From positions 244,613,183-244,677,182 of the forward strand of contig NC_071355.1 of NCBI RefSeq assembly GCF_943734655.1: a DNA stretch of 64,000 nucleotides, read 5' to 3'. This stretch comes from Sabethes cyaneus. Taxonomy: Eukaryota; Arthropoda; Insecta; Diptera; Culicidae. The first letter of the stretch is position 1. Each line of letters starts with the position of its first letter. The notes under the pieces are model-generated. The model was given only the letters and a program-made list of their open reading frames with translations. It did no database searches and had not been told where the DNA came from. The position numbers and the translations under genes were made by a program. Shown here piece by piece: positions 35,901 to 48,429 of the stretch.

Positions 35901-37043
35901 GAAGACAATCACCCTTATTCTGCGAGTCACGTGACTCAATACGTGTAACAGCTTGTTTGATGTCGAATGCCAGAAAACGACAGATGAGAAGAACCAGGCC
36001 AAGAGTCGCATGCTCACTGCGGATCACGTCAGAACAGAGAAACATGTAAGCTTTCTGCGTATTACTTAACCAGCTGAACCAGTCCCGAAGGTTGCCAACT
36101 CGCATAAACGCAAATTCTATAGAACGTTAATGTTCCGGTAACCCTTAACGGACATGAATCATGAACACTGAAGGAAGATGATCAATGCTTGGGGCTTCTG
36201 AGTGTAAAATTCTGCAATTGGTGAAAACGCTGTAGATCGCGTGTAAATAACAGTCTGTATCCCGCTTTGTGCTCTTGATGTCTGCACCGTGAAGTGCGTG
36301 AGTCCTGCCGATTTCGAGCACTACAGCGAGTAAAGTCTGACAATTTTACGGCGCAAAACAAATAAAAAATTTACGGCAAACTGAAAGATAATCGAATCGC
36401 CACTAGACATGTAACAAGTTTTAATTCAACCGATCAATCTGCGTATATTTTACACGAAAATTGATTTGATTCCAAAGTTGATCAACAATATTGCCGGGTA
36501 AACAAAATTTCCCTGATTGAATTTCGAAATTCCCTGATATTCCCTGATTTCCCTGATCCAAAAATGAATTCCCTGATATTCCCTGATTTTCCAGGTTTTT
36601 CCAGGAAATCGACACCCTGAAACGCTTTTATAGCTGAATTTATTCTACCCGTGGCTGAACTATGGTTTAGTTTTAGAAATAAAAACCTTTTTTCAGCTCT
36701 TAAACATGTAAGTTTGGTGATTTTATCAAGCTTCGGGCTTGCTAATAGCTGCTTTCGAAGCTGCAATGGAGCTTAATAGAGACTTTTGCGCGTTTCTAAA
36801 TAACCATTATACGCAAAGCTGGAAACAAGGTGCACAGAGGTTATAATAAAGGGCGATATAATTGCTTGACAAGTGTTTTTTCTACCTCAAGCGAAATAGG
36901 TTGTATAAGTTCTCCAATTACGGCTGAATAAGTATTGTAGAATTGTTTACATAAATTTTATTCGATGCATATTTAGCTACGGCTGAATAATAATGGCTGC
37001 TAAAATGTTTAATCAGCGCATAAATGTTTCGTGGGAGGGCTGT
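32943..37043. mobile_element. Large fold-back element with about 720-bp inverted arms, interrupted by a second element
   Basis: The left arm 32943-33662 is the imperfect reverse complement of a right arm made of 34108-34430 plus 36626-37043. Matching landmarks include CCCAAGAAACATTTA outside, ATTTTAGCAGCC, GGAGAACTTATACAACCTAT, CTCTATTAAGCTCCATTGCA, GATCAGCCTG, TTGTTACTTGGGTAGCTG and, inside, TCGTATATGCAAGCTAATTA. The spacer 33663-34107 has no coding frame of note. No transposase was recognised. The right boundary might extend to about 37215, where GTGTTTGTTGGGC resembles a terminal repeat. Confidence 0.7.
34431..36619. mobile_element. 2,189-bp inverted-repeat element with CAGGGTGTCGA ends and 6-bp target duplication
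   Basis: It begins CAGGGTGTCGA and ends TCGACACCCTG, an 11-bp perfect inverted repeat. The target AAACGC is duplicated at 34425-34430 and 36620-36625. The intact left arm of the host fold-back element shows the empty-site sequence, which confirms the insertion. Both ends have clusters of TTCCCTGATxTTCCCTGA phrases (34470-34510 and 36505-36600). The interior contains what looks like a retroelement relic: an 86-residue plus frame at 35005-35265 with DDRIWVLRIKANSSTTA. No transposase was identified, so it is probably non-autonomous. The superfamily is unclear; the CAGGG start is hAT-like, but hATs make 8-bp duplications. Confidence 0.75.
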
Positions 37044-37049
37044 TTATTT

Positions 37050-37670
37050 AGATGACAAATCATTTATTCAGCTAGTATAGCACAATTATTGAGAATTATT
37101 GAGAGAACCCGTGGTCTTTGCTTAAATTTATTCAGCGTCTACCACCTGTATTCAGAGTTAAATCAGCTGTGACCAAATCAGTAGCATTTTAATTCAGCTT
37201 CGGTGTTTGTTGGGCACTTCTTCTGGACGACGATATTGTATTTTGAAAATTTTTGTGTGACCTGTAGCACTAGTCATCTTTAGGTTTAAGGATTATGCTC
37301 AAATCATAATGTATTTGTTATTGGATGCACAATTTACGGTCTGTTTGGAAAAAATAAATAACTAATCTGGGTTATCATCATCAACCACTGGTCAATTCGT
37401 CAAATTCCTTGCAAATATTTGATACATAGCATCATTTATTGTGACTGGTTGATTTGAAATATAATTACCTTTCAATTAACATGCAATATTTAACTCAACT
37501 AACATTAAAATATCATCAATTAGCTAACGTCCTCTGCACAATAGTAGTTCTTTTTGACGTTCTGTTTATCAGTTATTTCACACTTGACAGCAATACAATC
37601 GAAAGTATGTAAACAATTGCATGTAAAGCGACAGCCCAAACGTCCAAAACCTATCTTCGGATCAGATAGT
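37050..37670. other. A/T-rich DNA beside the fold-back element
   Basis: ATTCAGC phrases shared with the fold-back arms continue to about 37215. Beyond that, nothing is recognised. Confidence 0.25.
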
Positions 37671-37679
37671 CCCTCTCTT

Positions 37680-38240
37680 TGAAAATTGCTCCATCACGTC
37701 ACATGCAAGAATATTCCGTCAACCCCTTTTTCATATAAGACATCAGTTTTGAATAAATTTTTGCAGTATGTGGATACAATCAGGCGCAGGATAGGGTTGG
37801 TCGCTCAATTTTCATAACTATCCACTTTCAGGACATCAAATTAGACTAGGTTTACCGCGGTACTAAGAAATCGTGTTGGGATGAGAAGACAATCGCTTTT
37901 TCTGGCGTACTTCCCAAGCACAGATATTAAACTAGTATCTCTACTAGCACAGTTGTTATAAACTAGTTGTGGTAACCGATTAATGACTAATTTCAGTCAT
38001 AAATAGGTTGCAGCAACCAGAAATGACAAAAGTGTGCTACTTGGGATTGGCATTAGCTGCTGGGACGAGGAGGCTTTAGCACTTGTTTTTCCGAAAATAA
38101 AGTAATCGAAATCACAGCACAGTAAACAAATGGTAACAAATACTCAAGTGTCGTCCCTGCCTGTGAAGCAAGGCAGTCACGAGGAAAATGTATGGGAATA
38201 TTTGACCTTGAAACTTTTCGTTAATTTTCACTCATTCATA
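37680..38240. repeat. Copy of the dispersed repeat family, itself interrupted
   Basis: It shares with the fold-back repeat at 53512-54775 the phrases GCAGTATGTGGATACAATC, CAGGACATCAAATTAGACTA and CTTCCCAAGCACAGATAT. At 38160-38215 it also has the inverted GGTCAAATxTTCCCATACAT module. About 37940-38045 differs from the other copies and has TCCCAAG/CTTGGGA ends, so it may be a small nested insertion. No coding region. Confidence 0.55.
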
Positions 38241-38387
38241 AATATAAAACAAAATTATATTAGAAACCACATAATTGCTACATCTGAGACACTAAAATAA
38301 ATACTTAAATTATTCAGACACGTGTTTTTCAGATATCCCACGTTGAACCCTTCTATGCTTGTTAGACTGTCTGACTGACTGTTTCCA

Positions 38388-38460
38388 TTATGTTCCCTGT
38401 ACATAAGAAGGGTGGTACGCGCAACACTGAAAATTACAGAGGGATTAGATTGTTGTTCTC
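38388..38460 (+). pseudogene. Short LINE reverse transcriptase fragment
   Basis: The reading VHKKGGTRNTENYRGIRLL matches the VPxxKKGDxxxxxNYRxIxLL segment at the front of Jockey/I-type RTs. No other RT motif follows, so it is a short fragment. Confidence 0.4.
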
Positions 38461-38469
38461 CAGGACTCG

Positions 38470-39690
38470 AAATAATCGCGAACGACGTACCACAGAGGAG
38501 CAAACTGGGACCAATGTTCTTGTACCACAATGTACAATGTTCAATGTACCACAATTGGTCCCAACTTTCCGGTTTTGGTTCCTTATCTTTCCGAATGCAG
38601 CAAAACCTGCATATGGCCGTAATTGTAAGACGAACAACGCATTTGAGCGCCGCCTGGTAACAAACTTATAAAATTTTATCGCCCAAACGAAAGGTTTTGA
38701 CCTACTGATTAACTTTGCTGAAGACAGCAACTTTCTATGTAGCCAGGATTCCGAGATATTCCGCGATAATGAGTGTTGTATAAAATACAACGCGCTAGTA
38801 TCCGTGTAACAAAAGTTGGCGCGAGTAACGGATGGGTAGATACAGTGCAAACTGAGTTCCACACAGAAATGCAAACATTTCAGCGCTAATGTTAAAATGT
38901 TAAAAAAGTAGCAAAAACATATCAGACTACCTGCACGTGGACGGTGTGGGTCCGAAAAATACATGATAGTAATAATGGTTCACCGTTCGTTGCTTACAAG
39001 TTACTGAGTCTGGTTTTTTTCTCGGCAAATGTATTTACTCTGACTCTAATAAAGTGGAAAAATTAGCTGAAAATGAGATTGCTAACTCTTACCTAAAGGA
39101 ATAATAGCTATAATATCCAAAGTTTACATGATCGTCAAGCGGAGCTCTGATTGCCTGAAATTAAGAAAATAAAAATAATAAATTGTACTTCATTAAACAG
39201 TAATGAATGTAATCATAATTATTGATTATTATATTAATGTATAGAACACGTTGCAACAAAAGAGAGGAGCAAATAAATGACCCTTCAACAATAGACTAGA
39301 TCGGTCTCAATTTTCTATAAATAGATAATTTTAAAACCATTTCGCTTCGAGATATGATACCAACTGCGTGATGTAAGGGTAATAAAATAAATTACATTTG
39401 TTGCTCTCTGTGAAAAGAGCTGCATGTAGCATTGTATCTAGAGCAAACGACTTTATTTTTTTGTTAAGGTAAATTTTAAAAATAATTTCGAAGAGACAAT
39501 GATGAAACCTGTAAATCGCAGGCGAAATATGAATCTCTCAGAAAAAAAATATACCACAATAGATCAAAATACTGGTCGCAGTGGTTCTAACCTTCCGACA
39601 AAAAAAAAGAATAATGTTATTCATTAATATTAGATTTGAAGAAAAAGTTTCGTTTTTCTCCGAATAAATTGATAATTAATTGGTGATAAC
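38470..39690. other. Unassigned A/T-rich DNA
   Basis: No gene recognised. Near 39490-39600 there is a phrase set (GAAACCTGTAAATCGCAGGC, ATAGATCAAAATACTGGTCG) shared with positions 5010-5040 and 10060-10085, indicating a low-copy dispersed repeat. Confidence 0.3.
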
Positions 39691-39699
39691 TTTTAGATT

Positions 39700-41750
39700 T
39701 TAGGTTAGGTTTCAAGCTGGCAGCTAAACCTGACCGAAGGTCATCAAACAGCTGCGTTTCATCCCGCATTGCTTCCGCCGAAACCAACGGCGAAAGAGCA
39801 AGGTTCTGAGCTGTTATATTTTCTTCGATTTTTCCTTCCCAAAGCGACGGAGGAATGTTCCCCATTGTTGTCTGCGCTGCTGCTGACAAGAGCTCAACCG
39901 GCAAGAAGTACCGTGTTACCAATGAATGTACTTGAGCATCTTTGTATGTGTGCTTGGGTGTGTGTGTGACTCGGCGCGTCTCTCCTTGGAGGTCGTTTCG
40001 GGTGGACTTGTTACAGCCGTGATGTGCCCGCCACCCACGCGCCATCAACATCTCGGCAGTTCTGCCGAATCATCGCCCTCGGGGCTGATGATAATGGGTG
40101 GAAGTAAAAGGAGAGAATCGTAATAACACTTTTTAGACAAAGGCATTATTTTTAAAATTCACGCGGGCGAGGAACGCGCGAATTCATCAGACGAGGATGG
40201 AGAAGAAAAGAAGAAGGAGAAAAAAACAAACAAAACAAACAACCAAGTCTTGCGTGGTGGTGATCGATTACGACGACGACGCCGACGTTTGGCTCGGGAA
40301 GATCTAGCCTGGGATCGGCCGGCCGCCTCCGTCTGGGATGACACAACCGCTGGCTGGTGGGTGGATACTTCTTGCACCGGACTGCTTCAGTTAGATAACA
40401 AACAACCTCCTCAGCCTTACGGGGAACAGGCAGGCGAACGAACGAACGAACGAACATTGTCTTGCCTTCCTGCTTGGACGGTTGTCAGCACCGGTGTTGT
40501 TGTGTTATTGTCAAATGGCTCTAAAGTTTTTTGTTTTTCTCGTTCTCGTGTGTGGGGGATGCTGTCTGGGTTCAGCGACAATTGACATTGAGAATGAGTA
40601 ATCGTTACGGTGCAACCAGCGCCAGCGACCAGGTCCACAAATCCATGCGATTTCGAAACTTCAATAATAATAATCTATGAAAGGAAAGATTTATTGTGTA
40701 CAAACAATCGGGCGTCGTCCTTAGCAACCAGTTTATTAATACCTGCGAAGTACCAGAGGCGGCCCGTCAAAAGGTTCAAGGTCAACGCCGACTTCGAGCC
40801 GCAGCAGCGCAGCGTCGCTTTCTCTTTGACACGTCCTCAGAGACGTCGTCGCCGGGAGATTTTTCGCGAAGAAAGCGAGTGTGAAACAATAACAGAAAAT
40901 TTGCGATTCGCTTCGCGAGCCAACGCGCGATTTGACCGCGGTGAGTGAGCGAATGTCTCGCGGTCTCGGCTCGGCTGCTGGGCCTGGCTGGGGAGCTGAT
41001 GGTGATTAATAGCGCGCTAACGACCATCGCGCCCGGTGAGTGTATGTATAAATCCGCTGGAAACTGGTCCGATCGCTTTTAGCTGATTGGGGGAACTTTC
41101 AAATTTTCCCGCTTGTGCTATTTTGGACCGCGCGTGGCTTGTCCAACGGATTAGCAGCTACTCGCCACATAGAAGCTTATGGCAATAATTCAACGCAAAA
41201 TTCGACCTTCAGATCTAAACAGAACATTACACAAGACGGGAAATTTTGTCACTTGTTTGACTCGAATTGATGTGCACAAGTGCTTGCACTAGAGCTTTTA
41301 ATTGAGCGTACCGAACGGAGAAATTGAGCCAGATTTTTATCCGGCGCCGATTCTGATTCCGCTTTTCATTCGTACGTACCCACCCATTCTAACCCTCGCT
41401 TGGGGAGGTGAGGTGACCACCTGTTCCACCGGCCAAAGCCGGAAGACTAAGAAAAGCGCCGCTTTTCTATCACTGTCACCGTCCTTTCCCCACACCGACC
41501 GGCCGGCCACGCTCTAGGGAACGGCACATACCGGCGCGGTCGGCGGGGGCCACCATATAATCTGACTAATGAAATGAAATGAAATAAAAATACGGCTCTA
41601 TCCGTTGTCTCTGTTTCAGTGCAGAATTTCTTGAAAACGATCACGCCGCGACGACGACGACGGTCTCTATTTGTGGCGAATTCGTTCCAACTTCAAGGCC
41701 ACCGAAGAGGCCGGCTTAACGGTACTTTCCAGTTGGAAATCAACTCTCTA
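39700..41750. other. GC-richer unique-looking island
   Basis: About 2 kb with CG-rich phrases (for example ACGTCGTCGCCGGGAGA near 40850), ACGAACGA and GACGACGACG runs, and no transposon motif. On the plus strand, CGCG/GTGAGTGAGC at about 40940 resembles a splice donor. TGTATAAATCC near 41045 resembles a TATA box. Open frames on both strands lack domains. It is a candidate regulatory or non-coding exon region. Confidence 0.3.
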
Positions 41751-42280
41751 GGAAACGGTTTTAGCTGTGGTTGTATGCGTGAAATCTAGTTTCTAGGTCT
41801 TTTGTAAAAAGTAAATGATTTCTCCATTGTGAATTAATTAGAATATAAAATCAATATTAGTTACCGAAGTTACCACGCTAGTAACTGACGAATCGACCTT
41901 CTCCGGTTCGGTCAAAGTTTGTAACAATTGAAAATAGCTTCAATGCAAAGTTCTATGTCAGAGTTTTGAATTTCGACAAACTCGCAAATTTGGGAAATTT
42001 CTCCAAAAAAACAAGACTGTTTATTTTCGCTTTTAAAATCAAATTTATCTACTCAAACCGCATCAAGAAGGATAGCCACACTGACTGGAAGAGCGCCACC
42101 ATTCAGCTGTCAATCGATGCTTTCTGTGCGTCGCGATTAGCTGCGTTCGTTTGTTTACACATAGAACACCGGTTTTATCACAGTAGTTTTTGGTGGTAGA
42201 GCTTTCAAAATGCAAGATATTTTACCAAAATGTGGCAAAACTGTCGTTCACAAGTGGTCTGCTTACTCTCTTCTAGCTAA

Positions 42281-42889
42281 TGCTTGTTGATTTCGAAGAA
42301 GCGTTTGTTCGACTCAACCACGAAAACATCTAGGGCGCACTGAGGCGCAGAGGAGTTCCAGATAAGCTAGTCTATCTCATCGAGGCCCAGAACAATCCCA
42401 CCAACCTCACAAAGTCACAATAGCGTGACAACAGGTTAAGCAAGTAAAGTCTTTCGATAATATCTTGGTAGCCAGACAACGCGGACAACGCCCGACGGTG
42501 GTACCAAGACTGATATATCCACATGGATCAGGGAGATTAAAAGAGCCTTTGCAGACAACGCAAAAACTGCAGGTATTCATGCCTGGTGACCTGATAACTG
42601 GATATCCAACGAGGAACTCCATCGTCGATATCAGCAACGGCCGATAACAACAGCATCAATTCGAGAACGTAGGTAGAAATGGATCGGACACACCTTAAGG
42701 AAAGGAGCGAACGGGATCTGCAGAGAAGCACATGGAGACGCAGCTTAGCCAACGACATCCGGGTCGTTGACGAGAACCTATCCTGGCGACAGGTGAAAGC
42801 CATGGCGTGTAACCATTGGCAGTGGTGATTTCACACCTTTGTTCTGCCAAACCGGCGGACATGGATCAATAAGTAATTAAGTAATTAAA
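42281..42889 (+). pseudogene. Second RTE-like LINE copy, internally deleted, with 3' end
   Basis: It starts inside RT motif A (VDFEEAFVRLNHENI, then GALRRRGVPDKLVYLIEAQ). It then jumps by deletion to the post-RT region and reads NAKTAGIH, PDNWISNEELH, WIGHTLRK, WRRSLANDIRVVDENLSWRQ and VKAMACNHWQW in drifting frames. The tail ends in TAAGTAATTAAGTAATTAA, a short tandem repeat typical of LINE 3' ends that lack poly(A). It matches the element at 5190-7671 closely and supplies the 3' end that copy lacks. Confidence 0.68.
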
Positions 42890-43270
42890 AACTTCAAGTT
42901 CAACTTAATGTCCTGTTTTAGGTTCAATTGAAAGGTGTAATTTCAAGTCCAACTCCATTTCATTTTAAGTACAATTTCGACTCTAATTTAATTCTAATTT
43001 CATCTACCCCACTTTAAAGACAAATTACGGTGTAATTTAATTTCCATTTTAACTCCGAAGTGCATTTTAATGTCCCATTTTAAGCTGCAATTTAAGTCTA
43101 AATTAATTCCAGTTTCAAATCCGACTTGAAGTTCATTTTCAAGCCTTTAAAGCCCATTTCACGAGTTCGACCCCAATTCACAACTTGAAGTCCAAATTAA
43201 TGTCCCATTTGAAGTTCAATTTCTAGTCTTATTTAATTCCAATTTTATCTTCGATCTCGCGATCCTACGA
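42890..43270. repeat. Degenerate AATTTCAAGTCCAATTT-type repeat
   Basis: Loose 12-20 bp phrases such as TTTAAGTCCAATT, CCCATTTTAAG and AATTTAATTCCAATTT. It has the same vocabulary, reverse-complemented, as 4230-4420 and 48430-48900. Confidence 0.5.
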
Positions 43271-45290
43271 TAAAATTGAACCTTGACTTGGAGAAGGGCA
43301 TTTTAACTAACCAGTAAATGAACCGCGGTTACATTTAATTCTGAATGTGGGTGTATTGTATTATACTGTATTAGAATACTTTTATGAATTCAATTGGGAT
43401 TCGGGGTAAAAACTACCATGCGTTGTTCAGCAAGTGCTTTTATTCTGAATAAGAATAAGGCCAGTACGGGGATTTCTGATAACTATCTAACAGTTCAAAA
43501 CAACCTCTCAAAACTTCTTTTTTAGAATGAGGCGGCTTAGAATTTAATGTTACTAAAGGATAAAATCATCAGATCCGGTTGGATACCGAAGAAAAATTAT
43601 GTAATCAATTTTGATAATGAATGATTAAAATACAAATATTTAGAGATGCAAAAATTCATGTTGAATTTTATTCCATATTTTTCATAATTCATTCTAATGA
43701 TGTTCCCGTTTGGATCAAGTATTATTTCTGCTAAGGTTGATCGAAGTGTTCTAAAATGTTTATAAGGTTTGTCGATAAGCAACGAAATACAGGTAAACAG
43801 TAGTGAGCTGAGAGGATGAGAAGAGGTAAAGTGAACCGCTGAACAACAGTAAGGAGCAAAATATTAAAAATTTTACTTGATTTTATAAATTCAAAAGGAA
43901 GAGAAAGACGTTTCGACGTTTAAACGTTGACATGATTGGTCATTCAACTGTATTACGCAGTTGCAAACATATATCTATATAGACTGCGGGGTGACTCCCT
44001 ACTGCGCTGCTAGCTGTTTGGTTTCGATGGTTGAAAGGTGGGTGCGATTCTATGGTTGAAAGCTTCTGTCAACTACCGCGAACGCCCACGTCGTGCTGTG
44101 CTCAATTTACTTTGTAGACCTATCTTGGGACAGTACATAAATGCCAGGGGGTTTGAAGATGACCTTTGTTCCATGGGTCGAGCCCTGATAAGTCGATAAC
44201 CACTGATGGTCCGAGATTTGTATTCCTATTAGTTCATTTGTGGTTGTTGGAAAATTGATGGCATTTGAGGAGAACCAGTGTTAGGCGGGGCTGACGAGAG
44301 CTCCACTTCTTCACTAGATTCACAAGACTTGCCATTTTGATGGTGATGATGGTCCCGTCTCATACCCCCACAAAGGTTTGAGCAAGACGGTTTATCTATA
44401 AGATAATTGATATAATAACAATTTCAACCAGTTATGCAAACAAGACGAACTGATTTCATAAACAGATATAAATTCCTTCAAAAACAGTTTACCTGAGATC
44501 TAATAAAAAAGCTTTTGATGTCTACCACCAAAGTTCGCAAGTTTACCAAGCAGCCTGCCGAAACCTACTAATCATTTATGATTTCTCTCAAAGCATGCAA
44601 AGGTCATAAATAAAAATGTCGATTTCACGATTACTTAATTGTTTTTAGGCCGAAACATGCTTTCTAAAGGTCCGTGTCCCTCCTTCTGTTTGATGTCTGG
44701 GCACATCAGTGACATATTGGCTGGCAAATCATAAGAGAACTTCAAACATATTCTATTCTGGCACACCTGTAACATCACTCTGAGCATTCAACTGACACGA
44801 TTGAAAATCACTGCGGGACACTTGATCATACAGGCGAAGCCTTCTAAGCCCGGACTATTCCGCAAACTCCAGGAAGTCTACTTAATTTGAGGCGACATAT
44901 GCCAAACAGTAATCTGAACAAACTCGAGAGCATCATTCTCTCTTTCTCTGTATGTATATTATCGATGCGATCAGTATTTTGACCTGATTGCGAAATCGTC
45001 CTGGTGTTTTTCCGTATTCCACACTTTGTTCTGCACGAAATTGCTTATGAGCAAGCGATAAGCTTATTATCGTGCATAAGTGTCGGCGTTTCTTCGTTTT
45101 TCATACACATTTTTATTCCTTTTGAATACCAATTTCGCTCCTAAAGCCAGAGAGCGCAGAAACTAGCTATAATTTGTCCTTCAACAAGAGGTTTAGTAAC
45201 TCCTTTCGAGTCAGTAGTGGAACAAGTGAGCTCGGCAAACAACAAAAGTCTTCATATGACATTCAGAAAAACTATCATGAAGCATAACGA
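43271..45290. other. Unassigned DNA
   Basis: A/T-rich with no recognised domain. Near 43905-43935 the phrase GACGTTTCGACGTTTAAACG occurs, often found in short dispersed repeats. No gene was supported. Confidence 0.25.
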
Positions 45291-45299
45291 ACAAATATT

Positions 45300-46205
45300 C
45301 TGACCCATAGAAATTCTCATCTCTACTCTCTAGTCTCTGGTTTATAGTCTCCAATCTTTAATCTGTTGTATCTAGCCTTTAGTTTCTGTCTCTAACTTCT
45401 GCCTCTCGTCTCTAAACTCTGCTCTCTACACTCTACTCTCTATTCTCTAATCTCTACTCTCTACTCTCCAATCTACTCGACTTTCCAGTCCAATCTACTC
45501 TACTCTACTCTCCAATCTACTCTACTCTACTCTCCAATCTACTCTATTCTACTCTCCAATCTACTCTACTCTACTCTCCAATCTACTCTACTCTACTCTC
45601 CAATCTACTCTACTCTACTCTCCAATCTACTCTACACTACTCTCCAATCTACTCTACTCTACCGTCCAATCTGCTCTACTCTACTCTCCAATCTACTCTA
45701 CTCTACTCTCCAATCTACTCTACTCTACTCTCCAATCTACTCTACTCTACTCTCCAATCTACTCTACTCTACTCTCCAATCTACTCTACTCTACTCTCCA
45801 ACCTACTCTACTCTACCCTCCAGTCTACTCTACACTACTCTCCAATCTACTCTACTCTACTCTCCAATCTACTCTACTCTACTCTCCAATCTACTCTACT
45901 CTACTCTCCAATCTACTCTACTCTACTCTCCAATCTACTCTACTCTACTCCTCAATCTACTTTACTCTACTCTCCAATCTACTCTCCAATCTACTCTACT
46001 TTACTCTCCAATCTACTCTACTCTACTCTCCAATCTACTCTACTCTACTCTCCAATCTACTCTACTCTACTCTCCAATCTACTCTACTCTACTCTCCAAT
46101 CTACTCCACTCTACACTCCAATCTACTCTACTCTACTCTCCAATCTACTCTACTCTACTCTCCAATCTACTCTACTCTACTCTCCAATCTACTCTACTCT
46201 ACTCT
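45300..46205. repeat. 22-bp pyrimidine-strand satellite with degenerate left edge
   Basis: The left 180 bp is a disordered mix of TCTCTA/TCTCTG phrases. From about 45490 a regular 22-bp unit takes over: CCAATCTACT followed by CTACTCTACTCT. Many units are identical, with scattered C/A/T substitutions and one shorter spacing near 45975. The plus strand is almost free of G throughout. Confidence 0.85.
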
Positions 46206-47452
46206 CCAATCTACTCTCCAATCTACTCTCCAATCTACTCTCCAATCTACTCTCCAATCTACTCTCCAATCTACTCTCCAATCTACTCTCCAATCTACTC
46301 TCCAATCTACTCTCCAATCTACTCTCCAATCTACTCTCCAATCTACTCTCCAATCTACTCTCCAATCTACTCTCCAATCTACCCTCCAATCTACTCTCCA
46401 ATCTACTCTCCAATCTACTCTCCAATCTACTCTCCAATCTACTCTCCAATCTACTCTCCAATCTACCCTCCAATCTACTCTCCAATCTACTCTCCAATCT
46501 ACTCTCCAATCTACTCTCCAATCTACTCTCCAATCTACTCTCCAATCTACTCTCCAATCTACTCTCCAATCTACTCTCCAATCTACTCTCCAATCTACTC
46601 TCCAATCTACTCTCCAATCTACTCTCCAATCTACTCTCCAATCTACTCTCCAATCTACTCTCCAATCTACTCTCCAATCTACTCTCCAATCTACTCTCCA
46701 ATCTACTCTCCAATCTACTCTCCAATCTACTCTCCAATCTACTCTCCAATCTACTCTCCAATCTACTCTCCAATCTACTCTCCAATCTACTCTCCAATCT
46801 ACTCTCCAATCTACTCTCCAATCTACTCTCCAATCTACTCTCCAATCTACTCTCCAATCTACTCTCCAATCTACTCTCCAATCTACTCTCCAATCTACTC
46901 TCCAATCTACTCTCCAATCTACTCTCCAATCTACTCTCCAATCTACTCTCCAATCTACTCTCCAATCTACTCTCCAATCTACTCTCCAATCTACTCTCCA
47001 ATCTACTCTCCAATCTACTCTCCAATCTACTCTCCAATCTACTCTCCAATCTACTCTCCAATCTACTCTCCAATCTACTCTCCAATCTACTCTCCAATCT
47101 ACTCTCCAATCTACTCTCCAATCTACTCTCCAATCTACTCTCCAATCTACTCTCCAATCTACTCTCCAATCTACTCTCCAATCTACTCTCCAATCTACTC
47201 TCCAATCTACTCTCCAATCTACTCTCCAATCTACTCTCCAATCTACTCTCCAATCTACTCTCCAATCTACTCTCCAATCTACTCTCCAATCTACTCTCCA
47301 ATCTACTCTCCAATCTACTCTCCAATCTACTCTCCAATCTACTCTCCAATCTACTCTCCAATCTACTCTCCAATCTACTCTCCAATCTACTCTCCAATCT
47401 ACTCTCCAATCTACTCTCCAATCTACTCTCCAATCTACTCTCCAATCTACTC
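46200..47452. repeat. 12-bp satellite (CCAATCTACTCT), about 104 units
   Basis: A near-perfect array of the 12-bp unit CCAATCTACTCT, about 1.25 kb. Only rare T-to-C changes are visible (for example near 46382 and 46466). The unit is the 22-bp unit to the left minus one ACTCTACTCT block. Because 12 is a multiple of 3 and the array lacks stops, it creates a 418-codon minus-strand frame of repeated L-E-S-R, which is not a gene. Confidence 0.92.
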
Positions 47453-48122
47453 TCCTCTGCTCTGCTCTGCTCTGCTCTGCTCTGCTCTGCTCTGCTCTGC
47501 TCTGCTCTGCTCTGCTCTGCTCTGCTCTGCTCTGCTCTGCTCTGCTCTGCTCTGCTCTGCTCTGCTCTGCTCTGCTCTGCTCTGCTCTGCTCTGCTCTGC
47601 TCTGCTCTGCTCTGCTCTGCTCTGCTCTGCTCTGCTCTGCTCTGCTCTGCTCTGCTCTGCTCTGCTCTGCTCTGCTCTGCTCTGCTCTGCTCTGCTCTGC
47701 TCTGCTCTGCTCTGCTCTGCTCTGCTCTGCTCTGCTCTGCTCTGCTCTGCTCTGCTCTGCTCTGCTCTGCTCTGCTCTGCTCTGCTCTGCTCTGCTCTGC
47801 TCTGCTCTGCTCTGCTCTGCTCTGCTCTGCTCTGCTCTGCTCTGCTCTGCTCTGCTCTGCTCTGCTCTGCTCTGCTCTGCTCTGCTCTGCTCTGCTCTGC
47901 TCTGCTCTGCTCTGCTCTGCTCTGCTCTGCTCTGCTCTGCTCTGCTCTGCTCTGCTCTGCTCTGCTCTGCTCTGCTCTGCTCTGCTCTGCTCTGCTCTGC
48001 TCTGCTCTGCTCTGCTCTGCTCTGCTCTGCTCTGCTCTGCTCTGCTCTGCTCTGCTCTGCTCTGCTCTGCTCTGCTCTGCTCTGCTCTGCTCTGCTCTGC
48101 TCTGCTCTGCTCTGCTCTGCTC
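47453..48122. repeat. 5-bp satellite (CTCTG), about 134 units
   Basis: An uninterrupted CTCTG array of about 670 bp with no visible substitutions. It directly abuts the 12-bp array and ends at TCTATTTTACTATTCTC. The unit differs by one base (G for A) from the CTCTA core of the neighbouring arrays. Assembly may under- or over-count units. Confidence 0.92.
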
Positions 48123-48429
48123 TATTTTACTATTCTCTTTGAACTAGATTGGATTTTTATTTAGATTCATATTGGATGAAGCTTTTCTCAAGCTGTGTTT
48201 TGTTTACGAAACTCAACAGTTATAAAAGTTATAAATCGTAGTTTTCCAGGAGCGGCGTTTTATTCAGCCGCAGTTGTTCCACGCCGCACTGGAATGCTTA
48301 TGTGTATGATCGTTTTTCGGCTACTTCCCGTGGTCGTATCATTACAAATTTAGTATCAAAATCAGCAGAAAAGACTGCAGAATCAAAATCTGAAATAAAA
48401 AAATTATGATTTTTTCAAAATTCTTGGTC

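Noticed and set aside
34431..36619. Assignment of the CAGGG-ended element to hAT
   Set aside because: The target duplication seen is six bases rather than eight and no hAT transposase was found, so the superfamily is left open.
40152..40948. Overlapping frames with poly-Arg stretches
   Set aside because: They reflect CGACGACG-type runs, and no recognisable protein family is encoded.
46189..47445. 418-codon minus-strand open frame of repeated Leu-Glu-Ser-Arg
   Set aside because: It is the conceptual translation of the 12-bp satellite; unit length divisible by three and lack of stops explain it.
45490..48122. CRISPR-like array of regular repeats
   Set aside because: Units are contiguous with no unique spacers, and the context is a eukaryotic satellite.
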